From contig JABCPU010000020.1 in assembly GCA_016800925.1 (NCBI GenBank), forward strand, positions 124,001 to 188,000: a stretch of 64,000 nucleotides of DNA, read 5' to 3'. The translations under genes and the position numbers were made by a program. Shown here piece by piece: positions 10,897 to 24,256 of this stretch. Position 1 is the stretch's first letter. The number at the start of each line of letters is the position of its first letter. The DNA comes from Suillus spraguei (taxonomy: Eukaryota; Basidiomycota; Agaricomycetes; Boletales; Suillaceae). The notes under the pieces were generated by a model. The model ran no database searches and was not told where the DNA came from. It worked only from the letters and a program-made list of their open reading frames with translations.

Positions 10897-11690
10897 ACTG
10901 GTGATATCTGGTGTACGTATGTGACCATCCAGAGCACAGTGATGGCCTGGCAGATCATGCTTTGAGAAGAAAATCCTGCTATCAACATCGCTGGGGTGAA
11001 ATGAACGAAACACAAGACAGAGCCTCAAGCGATGGAACATCTCACCAAATATGAAATAATGCAGGGACAAGATGACGAAGTGCATAGGCGTGGCTATTGG
11101 CAACAGGTAGGACAACACGAAGTAGCCTCCTGGCCTAAGTTGCTGATACTAGGTCAGCAGGTGTAGGTGGTAAAGCGAGAATCTCACTTCTTGAGTCCAG
11201 TGTCTATCGGTGTGAAGCCAACGTATCATGCTGGAGCCAGATGTCAACATCGCGATCATGGCGAGCATGAGGGACCTAAAGAGCAGACAATGAGGAGCGG
11301 GCGATGTATAGTCAAAGTATGCCACTGGAGAGCCCGTAGTGACGAAAATACCACTCGGAGGATGCTTGCCTTTGAAGGAGCATGTAAGCGGAGCTTCAGC
11401 TTGTAGTGCGTGGGGAGTTGAATAGCTTACTGTAGTGATAGTATTGGCCAGGATAGAGCACGACCTGCTCCTAACGGTTTCGAACACTTCCTCGGATTGT
11501 AGAGACTTCCAATGATCATCAACATCCAAGTGCCAAAAAGTGAGTACCCTCATGAAAAGGGACGTATGACAAAGGGCCTCTAGGAGGAGTTGTTCGTCAT
11601 GGGCAGTTACGTACAACTTGAAAGGCAAGCATAGGTAAGTCATAGAGCAAGGATTCCTAAGTTGTGAAAGTGCACCTCAGTGGAAGCCAT
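10897..11690 (-). pseudogene. Four-helix family, copy D (frameshifted and 3'-truncated)
   Basis: It starts with the family exon 1 at 11690 (MASTE) and continues through exon 2, where some residues are missing (LYVTA-HDEQ) and two nearby indels cancel to restore frame (MRVLTFWHLDVDDHW). Exon 3 has lost 8 nt near its start, where copy C has CTCGCTCTA, and is frameshifted. Exon 4 is recognisable. Exon 5 stops after the LWMVTY segment, because the last part of the coding sequence has been deleted and joined to flank at about 10915. Such a copy should not give the family product. Confidence 0.75.
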
Positions 11691-11699
11691 AGAGTCAAA

Positions 11700-12640
11700 T
11701 GAAAGGGTGAAGATGGACTAATGCTCATACCGAGAACATGAAGATTAAATCGATTAAAAAAGGGGGATGCTGAAGCTGTGATATGTAGCACTTTCCCATG
11801 GGCCATGAGACGGAAACGAGGTCTAAAATTACTCAATCCGACGGCAGTCACGGCAGAGTTTACACCTGCATCGCACGGGTTGACCTTGATCGCACGAATT
11901 GACCTTGATCGCATGAATTGACCTTTGATCATAAGCTATCTTTCAGCTATACATACTTACCCACTTGGAATAGTCGCCCATCGCTCGCTCCGGGAGTGGG
12001 GGCTCCTCGAATTTTCCTTGATCGCACTAATCATGCGGCATAATTTGCTCATTCTGACTACAGCGAACACTTCGCGAATTTGAATCGTCCTTGATCGCGC
12101 CTATTAAATCTGGTTAGTTAAGGTTAGTTAAGTCTTAGTTTACCACACGTACTGCACCTTCATCACATCGCGCCAATCGCACCATTGATCTTGGTAGGCA
12201 TCAAGCATTCAAATGAATGCTTAACTCCCGCGGGGTACGGACGCACACATTCACATGTGAAAGTGGGTAGCAGATTTACGTAGATGTCTGATAATATATT
12301 GCTTTAAATACTATTCAGAATCATCTGTACACCAGTCCACTGATGTACGAGTCGCAGAATACAAGTACAAGGGATTACATTTGAAAAGAAAACGAGACCG
12401 ACTATGAGAGAGAGATGAGGATAGAAGCAGGTTCGACCAGGATGCTAAAGGGCTATTTTATTTTAAGTTTGTGACTCCGAAAATGCGTTTATGTAAGGCG
12501 CAAGCTAACTTTCTCAGGCTGCTATGTAAGTATTACCAGTTGTAAACCGTTTGATCGCGAAAGTTACCATGGGACAGCTTCATCTTATAATCAATCCAAT
12601 CTCCTGGTGTTCTCGGTATGCGCATTAGTCTATTTCCACT
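11700..12640. other. Intergenic with a short imperfect tandem repeat
   Basis: 11871-11935 holds three imperfect copies of a unit of about 20 bp (TTGACCTTGATCGCA and variants). Apart from that and a TTAGTTAAG-rich patch near 12115-12140, nothing gene-like is seen. Confidence 0.5.
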
Positions 12641-12760
12641 CTTTCATTTGACCCGGAGGTGCACTTTTACAACTTAGGAATCAGCTTGCTCTATGACTTA
12701 GTCTACGCTTGCAAGCTATACGTGACTGCTATTTTCCCAGAGGCCTCAGTGCTCAGCGAA
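12640..12760 (+). pseudogene. Exon 1-2 scrap of the four-helix family
   Basis: It carries the GAGGTGC...ACAACTTAGGAATC intron-1 text and the start of exon 2 (AAGCTATACGTGACTGCT), then a piece of the PEAL region. The ATG of exon 1 is lost. Nothing of later exons follows. Confidence 0.6.
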
Positions 12761-13517
12761 GAAATCATCAACAGCCATCAGCGGGACTCGTGTAATTGTT
12801 CGAGTACGTCCTGTGAGTGGAAAAGGGGTCTTTGTAAATTGTGGCAACACAGTGTATCCTCGTCAAACATCCGTGGTAATTTTCTCTCCGAACTAGCCAC
12901 AGCTATGCTGCAAGTACAGGGTTGTTGTATTTACACGTAGCATGACGTCGAAGGCCCCAGCGCTGGAGCGAAAATGCTGCATGTTATGTGTCACGCTCGT
13001 CCCATCAATCAATATGAAGAATTCGGGTGCTTCAAAGTTTATAAACGCCTGCGAGGGCTCGAGTATTCAGAAGCTTTCCTGGATGTGCTGTTGTGCTGAT
13101 TTCCTTTTTGGTCAAGGAAGTTGCAAAGTTTTTGCGATTGCTGTGTGACACTGAGGACATCTCGACCGTACATCCGACCGTGATGCGCTGATGGTCGCAT
13201 ATCCGATTCCTAGGATCAAAATACTGCGCACACTACTGAAGAATTCGGATGCTTCCGCACTTATGTCACTTTGATAAGATAACTTCCAACGTCTGGCGGC
13301 TGGTTTGGAGAGCGCCGTTCGTCCCATCAAACGAAGCATGCATAGCTATATGGTTCCAGCTAGCAACTCTTGCCAGTGCACACGCAATGCACACGTCAGT
13401 TTTTATGAACGTGACAATGTCTCATGGGAAGGTGAGCTTCACTTGCCGTTCTTTTATAATCGATTTCATCTTCCTGGAGCATTACTAATTCATCTTTACT
13501 GAATCACTCTTCATTCC
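12761..13517. other. Upstream region of copy E; no gene supported
   Basis: The last 200 nt (about 13310-13440) match the co-duplicated upstream block described for 3408-4588, including the CATGCATAGCTATATGGTTCCA and ACAATGTCTCATGGGAAGG segments. The remainder has no supported feature. Confidence 0.45.
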
Positions 13518-14375
13518 ATGGCTTCCGCTGAGGTGCTCTTTGAAACTTAGGAATCCTTGCAATATGATTTATCTACGCTTGCCTTTCAAGTTATACGTGA
13601 CTACTGACCCAAGAGCACTTGCCGACAAAAAACCCTACCCAGAAGCCCTTTATCGCGCGTCCTTCTTGATGAGGGCACTCTGTTTTTCGGCACTGGGACA
13701 CCAAGACCTTGATTATCATCGAAAGTCGTTGCAATCCGAGGAACAATTCGAAGCCGCTAGGAGCAGGTTGTGCATTATCCTGGCCGGCACTATCACCACA
13801 GTAAGCTATTCAACTCCTCTCGCGCCGCGAGCTGAAGCTGGCGCTTACATGATCATTCAAAGGCAAGCGTCCTCCTCGCTCTAAGTAGTGTTTTCGTCAC
13901 TACAGGCTCTCTGGTGTCATACTTTTGACCACCGCCCGCTCCTCGTTGTCTGTCGCTCATGCTCCCAATGATGGCGATGTTGACATCTGGCTCGAGCATG
14001 ATAAGCTAGCTACAGACTGATCGACACTGAGCCTAAGAATTAAATTTTATTCTCGCATTACTACCTATCCTGTCGCTGACAGTACCTAGTATCAGCAACG
14101 TGGCTGTTTCGTGTTGTCCTACCTGTTGTTGGTAGTCACGCCCATGTTCTTCGTCGCCTGGTCCCTGCATTGTTTCATATTTGGTGAGTTGTTCCATTAT
14201 TCGAGGCTCTCTTTGGTCCCTCATGCATTTCACCTCAGCGATGTTGATAGCAGGCTTCTCTTCTCAAAGCGCAATCTGCCGCATCATCGCTGCGCTCTGG
14301 ATGGTCACATATATCGTCAATGTTGGGACGATGCTGATGGAAACTATGTGGAAGTACGCCAGATATCGCCCGTAG
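13518..14375 (+). pseudogene. Four-helix family, copy E (disrupted in exons 3-4)
   Basis: Exons 1 (13518-13532) and 2 (13591-13800) are open and correctly spliced by comparison. Exon 3 (from 13863) runs into TGA after VSYF because of a small deletion near 13920. It also lacks the LLFISL segment, and its donor is lost. The beginning of exon 4 has been removed too (AGCAACG then TGGCTGTTTC). The second half of exon 4 and exon 5, ending TAG at 14373-14375, are well preserved. Confidence 0.75.
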
Positions 14376-15004
14376 GATTCACTTTCCATTTCCCAAACGT
14401 TGTTTGTCCATATATAACCTCCCTGATGTGGCGCACGCAGGCGTGCTCAATGCAGACGAATTCGAATATAAATATATTTGCTTTTCAGTCATGCCAGAGC
14501 GTTTTACCCATCGAATCGTTGTGAAAACTTAGTGGAGATGTACACACATCTTCGGCAATGTTAATCAGCAAGCACAACGCAATAAGTATTCCATTTGGCT
14601 CATATCGTCAAGTTTTATGAGGTAACAAGTTACACTACACTTCAATAACCACAAAGTCTGTACCTAGAAAACGGACGTCAGATAAGAGCGAACCACGATT
14701 AGACGCGTTTCCCTCAGGAGGAACAGTCTATATGTTATAGGGCACCTCAGGAAGAAAGGGGGGGATACTCACCAGTACTACATTATTACACGTCTATCGC
14801 TACATAATCTATAAAATTAAGGAAGTGATGCAGGGGAGATGAATATGAGAATCAACTAATTGGTGATGCATGTTATTACGCTCATTCCGTTCGTCATCAA
14901 TAAACTTGTCCATTAATAGTCATACTCATACTTGTTCTCTTCGCTGCAAAGTTGCGATCAAAATGATCAGAAAAAAGACTATGGATATCGAGTTTCGATC
15001 CTAA
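14376..15004. other. Intergenic between family copy E and calcineurin A
   Basis: Contains the inverted 3'-flank repeat of the four-helix family (about 14560-14650) and, next to the calcineurin stop codon, the segment that was co-duplicated to 1010-1100. No gene or RNA recognised. Confidence 0.45.
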
Positions 15005-17487
<2,483 letters not shown>

Positions 17488-17718
17488 GATGGCAGGAACT
17501 GAAGGAGATATCGGTAGCACAGTCACACGGATAGAAGGGAGTGCAAGAGACGCTCAGTGGCGGTGACTGGAGAAAATACCCCTGGGCCCACAGCTTCACA
17601 GTTTTATCACAAAGTGTCTATTTTTATTGCGAACAAACTACAGCACGGAGGGCTACTGCGGAAATAGCTTAGCAATGGGAGTCATGCCCATCGTCCATCT
17701 CCTGTGAAATGCAGTGCA

Positions 17719-18876
17719 TTATGACTCGAAGTACACGCTCAGAACATGTTTTGCAACGTGGAAACCTAATAACGAGACAACATAGCTCGCGAATAGTGGT
17801 AATAGTGGGGCCAGCAATATTTCGGAGCGTATCAAGAATGGCAGAGCTGAATGTGAAGAAAATTAGCGGCGAGATGGAAGAGAAGGCTTGCATACCACTT
17901 AGTCCGAGGTACACTCCGTATATATACTGGGCAAACCTGTTGGTGAAATCAATGTTGAAAGCATAATTTCGGCAGTGTGAACTTCAGGACTTGCCCTGCA
18001 AGATATAAGGTATTGCCAAGAAGGAGGCAAATCCAGTTATCCTTCAGCACTACAGGAAGAAGGAGGAGTTGCGCTAGGTAAAGTGTCAAATACAAGGGGA
18101 AAAATGCGTTCGTGTGAACGTCGAAAGCATATGCCCATTCGACTGAAGAGTCTGTAGGTGATGAATGAGAGGAAGGTGATACTAACACCCGGTTGGCGAA
18201 AAACCTATGAAAGAAAATAATGCGTCAGCATCATACCCTAGAAAAGGAGAGTGACGCACCAAAGAAGAGTCGCACTCAGTACGCCAACAAGGAGATAATC
18301 TCGTAGTATCATCACAAATGCTAGTCGCACCGCCTGCAGTGGGGAATACGAATACACAATAGACCATGCTACTGCAGCAACTGAACGTCATCGAATACAT
18401 TGTGAATAACTTCTGAGTATAGGTTGGATGGATGAAGCTCACCAAAGAGGCTTGCAAATAGCAGAATTAAGATTGCTGGGTCATCTCTTGCCCAGGTGTT
18501 CTTGGTCTCTACAGTAGTCGCATAAACGTCAGCTTCAGACCAAGATTTATTGACGCACGTTTGTGGTAGTACACGTTTCGATAACTAATAGTCAGGTGTC
18601 AACAGACCATACTTGTGTCGATATTGCGGGAGTTGGCTCACACTCTCTTGGGTGCCAGACAGAGATAAGACAGCTGCCAAAAGGCCAGCTCAAAGTCCTG
18701 CAGATCCAATTTATCTTAGCACATCTACCCAAGACCTGACAGGATGCACTTCACACCATTTGCTGGAACCTATGCAAGCGTCGAAACATTAATGGCACAC
18801 GATTGGAGACAGACATGGGAGTGCCAGATAAATTGTGATTAGGATATGATGGAGATGTTAAAGGAAGTATAGACAT
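17719..18876 (-). CDS. GMH1: UNC50/GMH1-family Golgi membrane protein
   Basis: Eight exons on the minus strand: 18876-18757, 18697-18642, 18584-18559, 18508-18443, 18371-18260, 18204-17995, 17936-17896 and 17846-17719. They sum to 759 nt, giving 252 aa, close to the usual UNC50 length of about 260. Family motifs: RRLHRFQQMDFE then AFWQLSYL near the start, RVYRN followed by KNTWARDDPA, VEWAYAFDVHTNAFFPLYL, and GNTLYLAGFAQYIYGVYLGL then SALPFL. Several hydrophobic helices fit a polytopic Golgi protein. Intron 6 (17994-17937) uses a GC donor (AGG|GCAAGT); no GT donor there keeps the frame. In yeast the homologue interacts with Arf GEFs at the Golgi; the same role here is inferred. The ATG at 18876 was chosen because it gives the basic N-terminus seen in the family; an upstream ATG in frame is possible. 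Confidence 0.92.
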
Positions 18877-19239
18877 GTCTGCACCAACTCGGGGACGTCG
18901 GAAAAGAGTGCGAGATGTAGACACTTTGGAAAGAAATTTAATAAATGGCGACTGAGAAGCGATGGCGAAGTACAGGGCTGATCGGAATCGGGGTTCAAGT
19001 GGTTGATGATTTGTAAGCACGTTTCACAAAACTTCCCAAGGGTATCTCTACAATGCTAACATGAGGTATCTTAGTATCTGGCAACAAAATAGAACTGTTG
19101 TCTAGCATCTATTTCAAGACTGCCGCTGCCGTCTGAGTAACATGGACATAGATATCAATATTTCATGTCTCCATCGAGGCCAACAGCTAGGTACTTAGTT
19201 GGGATCAGTGTTACAGAATGCGAAGGCGCTGAAGGAAGG

Positions 19240-19680
19240 TGAGAAGAGGTCCCTTTAAGAGGACGTCAATTTTAGTTGCTTCTAATCGCATCGATGGAAT
19301 CGACCGTCCCGATGATGGAGCGCTGATCCGTTTGAAAAACGCTGAATGGAAGGGTCAGCAATTGAGTTGGGTCAAGCAGTCAAAGGGCAACCATGCCTTA
19401 AATAGTTACCGGCCTTCTCAACGGCGAATTCCAAGATTGCAACCAAGTTCTTTGATGGTAACGAGCATCCAAAAGTGATTCGACAGTACCTTTACCACTT
19501 GCGTATGGGCAGGATGACGCCACATACTATTTGCAGGACACTGCGAATCCTCCAGAGCCATATGACGAGCCGCGGCACACCTCGTTGCATTGCACTAGTG
19601 ATTCTGTTGCAGAGGCGGAGTCAAAGCAGTGCAAGTCGTCCAACTTCCAATATGCTCATAACCGCCGTATCATGAGCCGC
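19240..19680 (+). other. Possible small gene or gene remnant between UNC50 and the WW gene
   Basis: Three frame-switching stretches look coding-like. The clearest runs from about 19496 to the TAA near 19702 (PLAYGQDDATYYLQDTANPP, later EPRHTSLHC). Another reads FFDGNEHPKVIRQYLYHLRM around 19448-19510. To join them, introns shorter than 30 nt would be needed, which is unlikely in a fungus. A decayed gene is therefore the better guess. I do not recognise the family. Confidence 0.25.
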
Positions 19681-20015
19681 TGCAGTTTACCAATTCCATA
19701 AAAGAAAGATTGTACACACCCCAGACCTATATATCAGATCTCCGAGCTTCAAATACAATCATACCAGTTATATACTACATGTCATGTCAGAGACATGGCC
19801 ATCGAGAGGTGGAAAGTCTATGCGACCTCTCCAGATATGCTGGCATGACACCTGAAACCATGATGAATGATTGATCCTTGTGTTTACTGCCGAATTAGTC
19901 GGAACTCGGCGGGGAGCGGGCGGAAATTGAAATTTAGGTCGGAGCTAGGAGGTTCTCCTCGGCCAACTTGGGAACGCATTTCTGTCGTCAGCTCATCACT
20001 CTTCCCGTTCGCGCC

Positions 20016-23000
20016 ATGGTAGAAGATGAAAATGAAGTTTTAGACTGGGGAAACGAGGAGGAAGACCGGGGAACTTCGGAGCAAGATCCAAGTCTCGCCG
20101 CCGAGGACGCAGAAGATGCTGTGTCACTTGGAGGTGACGAGGACGACGAATTTTTGACCTACCAGCCTCCCCCTTCACAGGGCGCTACTCAGCGCACACA
20201 GTCTCCTTCAAAGACTGCTAATCACTCTGAAAAAAGTCATGAGGCTTTTGGCGCCAACGCTCGGGGCAAGGCTCCTGAGCATGATAGGCCCAAGACGCCA
20301 GCAAGGACTCCTCAGGAAACACAGACGGTTCCTGAACCATCTCCAGTCCTTAACCGCCAGCTGTCATTTGGAAAACTTACTCATGCTCTTCCTCCCAAAC
20401 CAATAGTGTCTTCAGTTCCATTTATGCACCCTTCTCATCCGTCCATAATTGAAGCTACAGCCATGGCAGCTCGCATCGACCGGGACAAGAAAAACGGTAT
20501 CGTTGTCGTCTCCAAGCCCCCGACATTTGAACCAGGGGATATACTTCCCCTAGATTGGGAGGTTAGACACCCGAGAAATGGCCGCGGTGTCTATTATTAT
20601 AATTCTCGCACCAAGGAGTCAACCTGGACGCGTCCTGGCAACTCCCCATCTACTCGTGATCGCCGCGTTGCTGACGAGACCCGGGATATTGTTGTTATCA
20701 GCAAGACCGATGATTCCCTGACCTCCCGTATAGGCCGGTCAGACGCTAGTACCATTTTATCCTATGATGATCGTCATTACCGCCCTGGAGAAAGTACTCG
20801 GCGGAATGAGCGACTTCCAATGCAATCCTATGGTAGTCAAAATGATTCTTTCTTGGCATCCAACAGAGCCAATGGAGAACGGTCTCTTTCGCCGCCTCCA
20901 CCTCACCGCGCAGATGACCGTGTTCTGTCTTCTCGTCGCCAGCGGTCGCCTTCAGCCAATGGGGACCAGAATAGGGGCAGAGCATCCACAAAGGATATTG
21001 TGCGTCCTGGCTCACCTATAGCAGATGTAGACCGCGTTTGGGTAGCACCTCGAGTTCCGTCGCCTGTCGATCGGTCAGTATCACACCAAGGGAGACACCG
21101 TGAAGCCGAGCAACCTCCTCACAAAGAACGCGAGCGTCGCGAGGCCCCTCGCGATGCCGACAGAATGTCGACAACAAGTACGTTATCTACATCATCCCCT
21201 ATCCCCATCCCTCGTCGGTGTATCTGCTCCTCCTGGTGTACAGAGCGCAATACCTTTGTTGCGTCCCGTACAACTTCGAGAGTTGAGCTACGCAATACCA
21301 TATTTCGTTCTTTTGTATTCGACTTCTTCCTCGCATGGACACACGGACGCTCATCATGGATCCCTATCTTCTTCCCCCTTTTCCCCCTATCCTTTATCTA
21401 TCCTTCTCTTTTTTTCTTTTCTCCTTTGTTATTCTCTAGGACCCAGATCACCTGTCAGTCACAGTCGTGACGTTCAGTATCCGCCTACATTGCCGTCTTC
21501 GAACGATCCCGACTTGTCGTCCGCAGCGAGGCAGCATAGCCGCTTCATTCAAGCCCTTCTGCTCAGACGGACCAACGAATTCCAGATCTACCCGACAAGC
21601 CCTCGCGAGAACCGCGCCGTCAAGCCAGGTCGCCTAGCCCAGATGGGACTCGGACTCGTCATCGAACAAGTGATCGCCATAAAGCTGATGCAAGAGCTCA
21701 CGAAAGCCCGGATATGGCGCCTCAGACGTTGCCCCAAGCTCCGCAGGAGCAGTTGGCACTCCCCACCCCATCCCCCCCAATCGAACGTACGTATTCTTCA
21801 CCCATCCACTCTTCCTTCCTCATGCCAACGTCGTCTGCCATTCGCGTGCATCTCTCGCTTGTTCAGGCTCTCGAAAACGGGTGCCTTTGCCACCGCAACG
21901 TGACAGTTTCCAAGAAGGCTCACGTGGCAGAGCGGATGTCGGGTACCGCTCGCCACCGTCTGTCATTCGTGACAGTGCCCCGACTTCCCGGTCGATCAAC
22001 ACTGATGCACGCATTCCTTCGGGCCCACGCCTGTCTCCTTTGGAGACGTCAAGAGATATCAGATCCTCCGATACCAGAGGATCCCGGCAAGCGCATTCCA
22101 GTTCTGCGCCTCATTCGAACTCTCAGACAGATACCTATGCTCATAATGAGTCTAGGGACAAACGAGGCAAAGATCAGATGGATGTTGATGACCCTCCTCC
22201 AGCCAGTATTGCCAAGTCCGCCGAACCTACTCGACAGCTTGTGAACAACCAACGCTATCGAGAGGATCGCGACGGCTCCGCTCCTAAACGTCCTCGGGCA
22301 ATGATGGACGATGTTGAGATGCCTGCACGACGGAGATCCCTAGGTACGCACTTACACCGCTTCGTTCATTTACGTGAAATGAACTGGACACAGAACGCTC
22401 TCCCAAACTGTCGCGTTCTGAATGGAAAGAGCCTCGCACGGCACACGAGGATGTCTCTCGAGCTGCGCCCCCGCGGGATGAAAGGCGTGCGCTTGTCGAA
22501 TCATCAACTCGGGCTTCGGTTAGTACCTTTTCGATGTCTTCCATTGGGTTGTAAATTTAGATTTACAGCGTGACACTTCTCGTCGTCATGTTGACATGTC
22601 AAGGCCGCCTCCTAGTGCTCCAACGCCAAAGCTCTCTGGAACAAATAGCATGCCGATTGGTGGTAGAGGTAACCGCTTTGGTGGTTCTGCGTCAATTTCA
22701 CCGCATCCACAACTACCGTCTGCGCCTTTCCAGCCTGCGGCGAGTTCCGGTTCACGGCGAGGCGCTCATGTGTCTGCAAGTAACTCGCAGCCTGTGGTTT
22801 CCCGCTCTCTTCGTCCACCTACTGGTATGAAGGACACTCATGATCGACCAGTATGTTCTACATATCATTGTGACGCTGTTCCTTACTTTCATCGATAGCC
22901 CCGTATGGATAACGTCTACGAGAGAGAGCGTTCAATCAAGATTTCCGCTGATCAACGTCGGCAAACAGACCACGTTTCACCTGTATGTTTTCTTTTGTGT

Positions 23001-24071
23001 GGAAGTGATTTTAGGCTTACAAGTTTTTGTCGCAGCTCCTTCCGCGCAAGCCTCTCTCTGTGCCTGATTTATCTGCGAATGCACCTATCAATACAGATTC
23101 ACCATCACGGCTAGGTGCACGTGCAGCAAGAGTGAGTCCTTTGAGCAGTCATTTGAAGTTTACTAACTCCAGCACTATAGACTCGTTTTGGACCTCCAGT
23201 TCCGGAACCTGAGGGGAGCTCACACCTCAATAGCAAACGTGATCAGACCCCTGAGAGTCCTCACTCCCATCATTATGATGATCACGCTACCCCTCCTCCT
23301 CTTTCCAGGGACTCTTCTATGACGTCGGCGCGCGATGCCGCTCATCCGTTACAACAATCCAGGCATGATGAAGACGTCTCTTTTCGTAGTCATCGACTGC
23401 CTGAACCGCGCTCCCATGCCCCTGAGAGAAAGGAAGCAAAGGATCTTGCTGAATACCCACGTAGCAGCGGTCGCAATGATCGTCATGACCACGACCCCCC
23501 TTCGCTGGATCACACTAAGGAATGGCGTGTAAATGATTCAAAAAATTCGAAGTGGTCCAGATCAGTAGATCTGTCTCCGCACGAGTCTTCGCGCCACGCT
23601 GACGTGGAGTCATTGCCCTCCGGCCAGCATGCCGCAAACGGCGAAGGGTCACACCAATCTCTCCCGCTCGCCATGCATCCGGAGCGTGCACGACTCCTGC
23701 AGAATAACCTTCCGCACTCTCTACCTCCTCGCCCTGACACAGAACCAAGACGTCCTCGTTCAACTCGTCCCCGTCGTGACTCTACGCATTGGGCATCCTC
23801 TGGTTCTCGTTTCAACCAGCAATTTGAGGAAACTGGAGATCGCTTCGATCGACCGTCTAACAACCATGGAAGTTCATTAATGGATCGGTTGGGTGTTGAT
23901 GGCGGGCAGTCCTCCTTTTCATTGAGGGATCGCGTGAAGGTCCCTATGAAGCGGCCTTCGGATGATCCTAATGTAAATGATTCATTGATGGATGTTGATG
24001 ATGGGTACGAAGGCTGCAAGCGGAGCAGGAGGCGGGGGGGAAAGCTTAAGAAGCCGAGGCGTGCAGCCTGA
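20016..24071 (+). CDS. WW-domain, Ser/Arg/Pro-rich disordered protein (about 1142 aa)
   Basis: Nine exons with consistent phase: 20016-21177, 21440-21518, 21554-21786, 21867-22343, 22394-22518, 22569-22850, 22899-22982, 23036-23131 and 23181-24071. Total 3429 nt. One WW domain sits at residues about 178-207: first Trp 181, the central YYY aromatic block, second Trp 204, closing Pro 207. It should bind proline-rich ligands. The N-terminus is acidic (VEDENEVLDWGNEEED). The rest is low-complexity, rich in S, R, P, D and H, with RS-like patches and a basic C-terminus (KRSRRRGGKLKKPRR) that may be a nuclear signal. A nuclear RNA-processing or transcription scaffold is a guess from composition only. 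The second intron (21519-21553, 35 nt) is unusually short and the first (262 nt) unusually long. Fragments of exons 5-8 are duplicated at 28.7, 34.3 and 37.6 kb. Confidence 0.75.
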
Positions 24072-24256
24072 TATCCTAGTATCCATTTTTGTTCTTGTTC
24101 AACTTCTTGGTCTGTTTTCGATGATAAATTTCCATTGGACAAAGTATTAGCATTACAATCTCGTGATGTCTAGTGATTATGGTCAATTGTCTCTTGGTTC
24201 AGTTTCTTTTGCAAGCTACCCTCGAGATATCAGAGATATACTTGGTCGATATGAAG

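Noticed and set aside
17488..17526. Longer N-terminus for calcineurin A from a GTG codon at 17526
   Set aside because: It is not an ATG. The preceding sequence looks like an intron end (CTCCTTCAG), so the ATG at 17487 was chosen.
19968..20015. Start of the WW protein at 19968
   Set aside because: The ATG at 20016 has the better context (GCGCCATGG) and the acidic start. The upstream in-frame ATG cannot be excluded but adds only 16 uncharacteristic residues.
21178..21470. Reading frame through the 262-nt interval as part of the WW protein
   Set aside because: The frame turns into a hydrophobic, Phe/Leu-rich sequence from a pyrimidine tract, unlike the rest. A GTACG donor and TCTCTAG acceptor bracket it.
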